From assembly GCA_964577295.1 (NCBI GenBank), contig CAZNYN010000001.1:62001-126000 (forward strand): 64,000 bases of DNA, in the 5' to 3' direction. This document shows, piece by piece, positions 58,811 through 64,000 of this stretch (positions are counted from its first letter, which is position 1; every line of letters begins with the position of its first letter). The notes beneath the pieces were generated by a model. The model was given only the letters and a program-made list of their open reading frames with translations. It searched no databases and was not told the origin of the DNA. Origin of the DNA: CAZNYN01 sp964577295. GTDB taxonomy: Bacteria; Synergistota; Synergistia; Synergistales; Synergistaceae. Made by a program: the position numbers and the translations under genes.

Positions 58811-60286
58811 ATGATCACATTTCTGCTCGCTCTTATCATTCTTGTAGTAGGTTATGCAACTTACGGAGCTTTTGTTGAGAGACTTCTCCCCCCCGATGAG
58901 AGAAAGACACCTGCTGTCGAGCATCCAGACGGAATTGACTTTGTTCCCATGCCTACATGGAAGATTTTTCTTATTCAGCTTCTTAATATCGCAGGACTAG
59001 GTCCTATATTCGGAGCGTTAGCCGGTGCTCTGTGGGGGCCTGTCGTCTATTTCTGGATCGTATTCGGTACTCTGTTTGCAGGTGCAGTTCATGACTATTT
59101 CTCAGGTATGCTTTCCGAGAGACACAACGGAGCGAGCATTTCCGAAATAGTGGGTATCTATCTCGGACCGACGATGAAGACGGTAATGAGAATTTTCTCC
59201 GTTGTACTGCTGATTCTTGTCGGTACAACGTTCTCGAACGGCCCTGCGGGACTTCTTGCCATTCTTACGCCCGAAAGCCTTGATGCCAAATTCTGGCTTA
59301 CTGTAATTCTTATTTACTACTTCTTGGCTACACTCCTTCCAATTGACCAGATTATAGGAAAGCTCTATCCGCTATTCGGAGCCGCTCTTATCATTATGTG
59401 CGTCGGCGTCGGCGGAGGGCTGCTTGTTTTCGGATATCCCATGCCCGAGATGTGGAATAATTTCGGCAACCTCCACCCGGCTCAGCTTCCGATATGGCCT
59501 CTTATGTTTATAACGGTGGCTTGCGGAGCTATTTCGGGCTTCCATGCCACTCAGTCTCCTATGATGGCGCGCTGCATGACAAGCGAATTTGAAGGACGCA
59601 AGGTTTTTTACGGAGCAATGGTTGCGGAAGGTATCATCGCCCTTGTTTGGGCTGCGGCAGGCGTATCAGTATATAACGGAACCGGAGGCCTTATGGAAGT
59701 TACAAAGAGGCTCGCGGGTCAGTCCGCAATAGTATATGATATTTGTACAAAGGTTCTGGGCCCGGTGGGCGGAATACTTGCAATGCTCGGAGTTATAGCA
59801 TGCCCCATCACATCTGGCGACACTGCGTTCCGTTCCGCGCGTCTGACTATTGCCGACTGGCTGAATATCGACCAGAAGCCCCACATGAAGCGCCTCCTTA
59901 TCTCTGTGCCTCTTCTTCTTACCGGTGCCGCAATATCTCAGATTAATTTCCAGATAATATGGCGCTATTTCTCTTGGTCAAACCAGACATTGGCAATGAT
60001 GGTTCTCTGGGCGGCGGCGGTTTTCCTCTGCAAAAACAAGCGCAACTTCTGGGTCGCCGCAGTTCCTGCAACATTTATGTCCGCGGTATCGTGCACATAT
60101 ATTCTTGTCGCAGGCGAGGGCTTTGGCCCTATGATTGCAAGGATGCTATCCGGCGGAACGATACCGGCAGGAGCGAGCATCGTAGGTGTGGCGTCTGCGG
60201 TTGCTTACCCCGTAGGACTGTTGTTTGCTACCGGCTGCTTCGGAATGTTCTATGCTAAGTGTGTAAAGGCGAATACGTCGAAGTAA
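58811..60286 (+). CDS. cstA: CstA-family carbon starvation protein / pyruvate transporter
   Basis: A 491-residue inner-membrane protein of the CstA family, linked to peptide and pyruvate uptake during starvation. About 13-16 hydrophobic segments are visible. Diagnostic motifs include IAGLGPIFGALAGALWGP, AGAVHDYFSGMLSERHNG, SGFHATQSPMMARC and CPITSGDTAFRSARL. At 491 residues it is the short, CstA/BtsT-related type. The AGGAGG site and the upstream inverted repeat support the start. Confidence 0.93.
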   Translation: MITFLLALIILVVGYATYGAFVERLLPPDERKTPAVEHPDGIDFVPMPTWKIFLIQLLNIAGLGPIFGALAGALWGPVVYFWIVFGTLFAGAVHDYFSGMLSERHNGASISEIVGIYLGPTMKTVMRIFSVVLLILVGTTFSNGPAGLLAILTPESLDAKFWLTVILIYYFLATLLPIDQIIGKLYPLFGAALIIMCVGVGGGLLVFGYPMPEMWNNFGNLHPAQLPIWPLMFITVACGAISGFHATQSPMMARCMTSEFEGRKVFYGAMVAEGIIALVWAAAGVSVYNGTGGLMEVTKRLAGQSAIVYDICTKVLGPVGGILAMLGVIACPITSGDTAFRSARLTIADWLNIDQKPHMKRLLISVPLLLTGAAISQINFQIIWRYFSWSNQTLAMMVLWAAAVFLCKNKRNFWVAAVPATFMSAVSCTYILVAGEGFGPMIARMLSGGTIPAGASIVGVASAVAYPVGLLFATGCFGMFYAKCVKANTSK

Positions 60287-60314
60287 AGTGCATGACGATA
60301 TTTAAATGACGATA

Positions 60315-60367
60315 AATAAAAACACCGGGCCTTTTGTAGTTTTGCTGAAGGCCCGGTGTTTTTATTT
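60315..60367. terminator. strong terminator after cstA
   Basis: AATAAAAACACCGGGCCTT pairs perfectly with AAGGCCCGGTGTTTTTATT; it lies between cstA and the convergent DUF3870 gene and can serve both. Confidence 0.92.
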
Positions 60368-60401
60368 TTGTTTTATATGGGATTGTCTTTGGCGGTCCTA
60401 A

Positions 60402-60734
60402 TTAATTTTTATATGAATTATCGGATTTCCAGATATTGTACTTTCTTACGGCGTCGAGATAAGCCATTTGAATTGCTTTCTGGGATGATGCCATATATGT
60501 GCATCTTATGCGCTCCAGCAGTTCTTGATCTGTATTGGCAAGAGTGCAGCCGATAAAAAGTTCTTTTATGAATTCATTGGTTGCTTTGAGCATTACGGAG
60601 GCATCCAGATCGAGTACCTCACCTGTTTCGCCGTCAACGATAAAGGTTATGAAAAAACGCGAATATCTCAGCATAATCGGATTTTTTTGCTGAGTTCTCG
60701 AATTTCCGACGATGCATAATTTTTTGTATTTCAT
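60402..60734 (-). CDS. DUF3870 domain protein
   Basis: A 110-residue protein of the DUF3870 family, small proteins of unknown function. The core is KKLCIVGNSRTQQKNP, FITFIVDGETGEVLDLDASVM and LERIRCTYMASSQKAI. The ATG has AGGAGG upstream; a TTG one codon before is less likely. It is last in a three-gene minus-strand operon with a CBS protein and an ion transporter, and may use the cstA terminator from the other side. Confidence 0.85.
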   Translation of the reverse strand: MKYKKLCIVGNSRTQQKNPIMLRYSRFFITFIVDGETGEVLDLDASVMLKATNEFIKELFIGCTLANTDQELLERIRCTYMASSQKAIQMAYLDAVRKYNIWKSDNSYKN

Positions 60735-60763
60735 CAAAGGGTCCTCCTGTTATGCGAAGAGTC

Positions 60764-61240
60764 TCATTCGTAACGCGGCTTTTTTCTTTCCTCCTGAGAC
60801 TCTATTCTCATCATTGATCGTATCAGAAAAGCTCTGCTGATACATCCGACATAAATACCGTTATTGTCGGTTACGGGGGCGATTTTGATGTGTTTTTTCA
60901 ACATTTCGGATGCGGCGGCAAAGTCGCTTTCGTTAATATTAAAGGTAATAACTTTTTTTTGCATGATTTCTCCGACTTTGACATTTCTGTTAGCCGCGAA
61001 GCGTTTGGCAAATTGTCCGTAATCCGGCAGAAAGGCAAAACTTTTTAATTTCAGTGCATAATCGGGAAGTATCTTTTTTATGATATCTTCCTCGCTGATG
61101 AATCCTATGACGTGTTTTTCGTCATCGACAACAGGAAGTCCTGTTCTGCAATGGTGGAGTATTATCCCCATAGCGTATTCGAGCGTGTCGTCTATTGTAA
61201 GAAACATTAAATCTTTATTCATTATTTCTCCGATTTTCAT
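60764..61240 (-). CDS. CBS-domain protein
   Basis: A 158-residue protein made of two CBS domains: MKIGEIMNKDLMFLTIDDTL to VIGFISEEDIIKK, and VGEIMQKKVITFNINESDF to YVGCISRAFLIRSM. It likely binds an adenine nucleotide and senses energy state. It sits between the transporter and DUF3870 genes in one operon, suggesting it regulates the transporter. Confidence 0.9.
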   Translation of the reverse strand: MKIGEIMNKDLMFLTIDDTLEYAMGIILHHCRTGLPVVDDEKHVIGFISEEDIIKKILPDYALKLKSFAFLPDYGQFAKRFAANRNVKVGEIMQKKVITFNINESDFAAASEMLKKHIKIAPVTDNNGIYVGCISRAFLIRSMMRIESQEERKKPRYE

Positions 61241-61306
61241 AGTATCCCTCCAAATCAGCCTGTCTCTGGACTTTATTCTATCACCAACTCAGCCGCGGTG
61301 CAGAGT

Positions 61307-62593
61307 TTAAAATATATCTTTCCTTGCAATAATCAACATGGAGATTGATGCGATTACAAGAGAGATGAAAACTACGCGTACTCCTATTTTGAAAAAGCTG
61401 TTAAATGATATGGGCATTCCCTCTTTTGCCGCAAAATCGGCGGCTACTGCGTTGGCAGCTGCACCAAAGTATGTGCCGTTGCCGCCGAGGCATGCTCCGA
61501 GTGCTAAAGCCCAGTAGAGAGGTGCCGGAGATATCCCTGCCGCCGCGGCCATTGTTCCGATAATCTGTGCAAAAATGGCAGAGAAGGCTATATTGTTTAC
61601 AAACATGCATGTTATTCCCGATATCCACAAAATTCCCATTATCATCAAAAATTCGTTTCCTGCCATAAGGGATGTGAGGCAGACGGCAATCTGGTCGATA
61701 GCGCCTGTAGCTTTAAGCCCTCCCGCCATTATAAACAAGCAGACAAAGTATATGAGAGTGGGCCATTCGATGTCTTCGTGTATTATGGATTTTTCTTCTA
61801 TAAATGAGATTGCCAGGAGTACTCCGGCCGCAGTCAATGCGACAACAGATGCCTCGATGTGAATGACACTGTGAAGCACGAAGCCCAAGAGGACAGCGGC
61901 TATGACTATCACAGATTTTATCATGAGTGGCCTGTTGATTATGAGCTTGTGTTCGTCAACTTCTTTAAGCCTTTCGGATGCGACAGGATCAGATTTTATC
62001 TCGTCTTTAAAGTATCTTGACATGTAGGCTGTTACAACTGCAAGTACTATTATGGCTACAGGGGCCGTTACAAATATAAAGTCGTTGAAGGTGAAGCCGG
62101 CTACGGAGGCAATGATCATATTCGGGGGATCTCCGATAAGTGTTGCCGTGCCTCCGATGTTCGAGGCGAACAGTTCCATAAGCAGGAGCGGCATTGGGTT
62201 CATAGATATAAGGTCACAAAGAGAGAGAACTACCGGAGTGACAAGCAGGACGGTTGTAACATTGTCTAAAAATGCGGAAAGTACGGCTGTAAGAACGGAT
62301 ATTATCCAAAAAATAAGGACGGCATTGCCTTTTGTCAATTTTATGGCTTTTACGGCAAGGAACTGGAAGAGCCCGCTTTTTGAAAGTATGCTTACGACTA
62401 TCATCATACCTACCAAAAGCCCTATGGTATTGTGGTCTATGGAGGCAACAGCCTGGCTGCTCTCCACAAGGCCGAGCACGATCATGGAACATGCTCCTAA
62501 GAGTGAGGCGGCGGCTGTCTTCAATTTGCCGCTTGCAATAGTGAATATTGTACCGGTAAATATCGCAATAGCACACCAAGCCTGAACGGTCAT
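61307..62593 (-). CDS. ArsB/NhaD-type (SLC13 superfamily) ion transporter
   Basis: A 428-residue permease of the CitMHS/ArsB/NhaD superfamily with about 11-12 membrane segments. Visible are the FLDNVTTVLLVTPVV and NIGGTATLIGDPPN motifs of the first half, and VNNIAFSAIFAQIIGTMA and GACLGGNGTYFGAAAN of the second. These motifs are close to those of the mammalian P protein and NhaD. The frame opens at 62626, but the ATG at 62593 has GGGAGGAG upstream. Substrate, Na+/H+ or an organic anion, is not resolved. Confidence 0.9.
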   Translation of the reverse strand: MTVQAWCAIAIFTGTIFTIASGKLKTAAASLLGACSMIVLGLVESSQAVASIDHNTIGLLVGMMIVVSILSKSGLFQFLAVKAIKLTKGNAVLIFWIISVLTAVLSAFLDNVTTVLLVTPVVLSLCDLISMNPMPLLLMELFASNIGGTATLIGDPPNMIIASVAGFTFNDFIFVTAPVAIIVLAVVTAYMSRYFKDEIKSDPVASERLKEVDEHKLIINRPLMIKSVIVIAAVLLGFVLHSVIHIEASVVALTAAGVLLAISFIEEKSIIHEDIEWPTLIYFVCLFIMAGGLKATGAIDQIAVCLTSLMAGNEFLMIMGILWISGITCMFVNNIAFSAIFAQIIGTMAAAAGISPAPLYWALALGACLGGNGTYFGAAANAVAADFAAKEGMPISFNSFFKIGVRVVFISLVIASISMLIIARKDIF

Positions 62594-62880
62594 AATAAAA
62601 CTCCTCCCATGCGCCTCTGCGCGCATATAAATTGATTTTGCTGAAATTGTCTGAATTTACTATAGAAATCGCTACATTTCTTTTTCTAAGTAAAACGAGT
62701 GGGACTATACTACTAATTCAAAAAAAATACAACCCCTAATACAAGAAAAATAATATGATTGCGATATATTAAATATTTGTGAAATAATACTCATAGTTTG
62801 GAAAGAATAAATATTAGAGAACTTTTTCACAAGATAAAAATATGGCGTTGCAAATGGCCGGCACATTATTTTTATATAAA
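62594..62880. other. AT-rich intergenic region
   Basis: About 290 bases between the DedA and transporter genes on the minus strand. It should contain the transporter operon's promoter; I found no convincing hexamers. No RNA gene was seen. Confidence 0.4.
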
Positions 62881-62927
62881 ATACATAGGAGGGAGCAGGC
62901 TGAATAAAGCCGCTCCCTCCTATGTAT
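62881..62927 (-). terminator. terminator of the DedA gene
   Basis: ATACATAGGAGGGAGC pairs perfectly with GCTCCCTCCTATGTAT, with a nested GGCT/AGCC stem. It lies just downstream of the DedA stop on the minus strand and has an AU-rich tail. Confidence 0.75.
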
Positions 62928-62944
62928 AAATTAACGTATGGGTT

Positions 62945-63586
62945 TTATTGTTTATTTTTTTGTTGTTTTTTCCTGTATTTGTAGACGTAGGCTGATACAA
63001 GAAGAGCACAGATTCCTATCAGAGCAAATGATATCTTTTTTATTTCGGTGTGTATGAGTTCCTGATTGCTCCCCATGAAGTAGCCTACAAGGGCAAGTAT
63101 GACAACCCAAATGCCCGAGCCCAGCGCAGTGTAGGCGCAGAAAGATCCCAGCGGCATTCTCGCAAGCCCCGCGGGCAGAGAGATATATTGTCTGATAACA
63201 GGAAGAAGTCTGCCTGTAAAGGTGCTGATGTGTCCGTGTTTTGCGAAAAATATTTCCGCCTTGTCAAGTGATTCATGTGTTACGAAGAAGTATTTTCCGT
63301 ATTTTTCAAATATGGGACGTCCCCACTTTACTGCAATCCAGTAATTGAAAATTCCTCCCAATATACTGCCTGCTATTCCCGACAGTATTACAAGCAGGAG
63401 GTTCATCTCGCCTTTCCATGCAAGATAGCCCGCCGGAGGCACGACCACTTCGCTTGGAAAGGGGAAAAATGACGATTCCAGGAACATGAGCCCGATTATG
63501 CCGGGATATCCCATGTGTCCTATGACCTCGACAAGCCAACTTACAAGGTTTCCGAAAAGCTCACTACACTGTGCAATTAACCCCAT
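62945..63586 (-). CDS. DedA family membrane protein
   Basis: A 213-residue member of the DedA/SNARE-associated family, now associated with undecaprenyl-phosphate or phospholipid scrambling. It has FLESSFFPFPSEVVVPPAGYLA with the conserved acidic residue and FTGRLLPVIRQYISLPAGLARM with the conserved arginines. Four to five membrane segments and a basic C-terminal tail follow. It has its own terminator. Confidence 0.92.
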   Translation of the reverse strand: MGLIAQCSELFGNLVSWLVEVIGHMGYPGIIGLMFLESSFFPFPSEVVVPPAGYLAWKGEMNLLLVILSGIAGSILGGIFNYWIAVKWGRPIFEKYGKYFFVTHESLDKAEIFFAKHGHISTFTGRLLPVIRQYISLPAGLARMPLGSFCAYTALGSGIWVVILALVGYFMGSNQELIHTEIKKISFALIGICALLVSAYVYKYRKKQQKNKQ

Positions 63587-63750
63587 TGCGATCCTCCTAT
63601 TTATTCATTGCTGATATGTAAAGATAATGGCAATGTGGCTAAATGTCTATACGAAGATGGCTGTATTTTTGTATGTTTTACAAAAAATATTGCGGATCTC
63701 TCCATCTGTCTTTAGAAATAGTTCTTTGCAGACAAAGAGATATGTCTTGC

Positions 63751-63778
63751 TTGCCAAAGTGGATTTTTGAGTTACAAT
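63751..63778 (+). promoter_or_regulatory. promoter of the last gene
   Basis: TTGCCA, a 16-base spacer and TACAAT, about 55 bases before the start at 63832. Confidence 0.55.
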
Positions 63779-63831
63779 TCATCATGAGAGCATATTCTCT
63801 GTGCTCTCGCTTGATGGATGGAGGGACATGT

Positions 63832-64000
63832 ATGAATCAAGGAGCTAAACTTGCTCTTGTAGTGGCAGGAAATTTTTCAGGTGATGAGGACAACAATGCA
63901 GATCCGCGTTCTCTGCTTAGTTATCTTCCTGAAGAACTGGTGGACTGCTGCGATATAATCGAGTGGAGCTGTCAGCCCAGCAGCCATTATTCTATGAAGC
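63832..64000 (+). CDS. partial gene, possibly asparaginase-like N terminus
   Basis: The first 56 codons of a gene that leaves the window. The ATG has GGAGGG upstream. The sequence KLALVVAGNFSGDED, then LLSYLPEELVDCCDIIEW, and SSHYSMK loosely follow the start of L-asparaginases (IALIxTGGTI ... LPE ... SSxMTPE). The catalytic TGGTI motif is absent, so this may be a different or inactive relative. The call rests on spacing and is tentative. Confidence 0.4.
   Translation, partial: MNQGAKLALVVAGNFSGDEDNNADPRSLLSYLPEELVDCCDIIEWSCQPSSHYSMK

Noticed and set aside
1..64000. tRNA, rRNA, CRISPR arrays, prophage or intact insertion sequences
   Set aside because: No tRNA T-loop signatures, rRNA-like blocks, regularly spaced direct repeats, transposase or phage structural genes were seen on either strand by eye.

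Overview
The window is a stretch of a Synergistota (Synergistetes) chromosome. The firmest marker is the C-terminal tail shared by two large surface proteins (47215-49110 and 49597-54381). Each ends in Ser-rich residues, a Gly-Cys-Asn-Ala-Gly motif, a hydrophobic stretch and Arg/Lys, the Synergist-CTERM sorting signal known from this phylum. The rest fits a Gram-negative anaerobe that ferments amino acids and peptides: three alanine/glycine:cation symporters, a 2-oxoacid:ferredoxin oxidoreductase, a peptide ABC transporter, a D-aminopeptidase, an ornithine-cyclodeaminase-family enzyme, a CstA-type carrier and a complete V/A-type ATPase. I saw no tRNA, rRNA, CRISPR array, intact insertion sequence or prophage.

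Layout. 0.2-2.1 kb: a CNNM/CorC-type membrane protein facing a nitroreductase. 2.9-7.7 kb: three tandem sodium:alanine symporters, each with its own leader and terminator. 7.7-11.8 kb (minus): CorA, homoserine dehydrogenase, and a DEAD-box helicase behind a ~190-nt structured leader. 12.2-15.4 kb: a four-subunit 2-oxoacid:ferredoxin oxidoreductase operon headed by a textbook transcription attenuator whose leader peptide has six consecutive Ile codons. 15.6-22.5 kb: a truncated LacI-type regulator and a peptide ABC transporter whose substrate-binding protein appears circularly permuted, ending in a metallo-beta-lactamase-fold hydrolase. 22.9-31.5 kb (minus): V-type ATPase in the order D-H-C-I-K-F-E-A-B. 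31.7-34.8 kb: CobT-like protein, then feoAB. 35.0-39.9 kb: BMP-family lipoprotein, YchF, flavin oxidoreductase, D-aminopeptidase, ROK protein. 40.1-47 kb: an accessory-looking stretch with a DUF4143 ATPase, an MqsRA-like toxin-antitoxin pair, a TSUP permease/OCD/YheO-type regulator module and an orphan ParA-like ATPase. 47.2-54.4 kb: two surface proteins, the larger fired from a promoter whose -35 overlaps a palindrome next to a divergent XRE regulator. 54.7-60.3 kb: XRE regulator, typA, DUF815 ATPase, cstA. 60.4-63.6 kb (minus): DUF3870, CBS and ArsB/NhaD-type transporter operon, and DedA. The last gene runs off the end.

How it fits together. Symporters and the peptide transporter bring in amino acids and peptides, the D-aminopeptidase and oxidoreductase process them, and the V-type ATPase couples ion gradients and ATP. 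The most interesting observations are the Ile-responsive attenuator in front of a 2-oxoacid:ferredoxin oxidoreductase (the logic of biosynthesis, not catabolism), the permuted binding protein next to an internally deleted LacI regulator, and the structured helicase leader. All assignments were made by reading the sequence; no database search was run.
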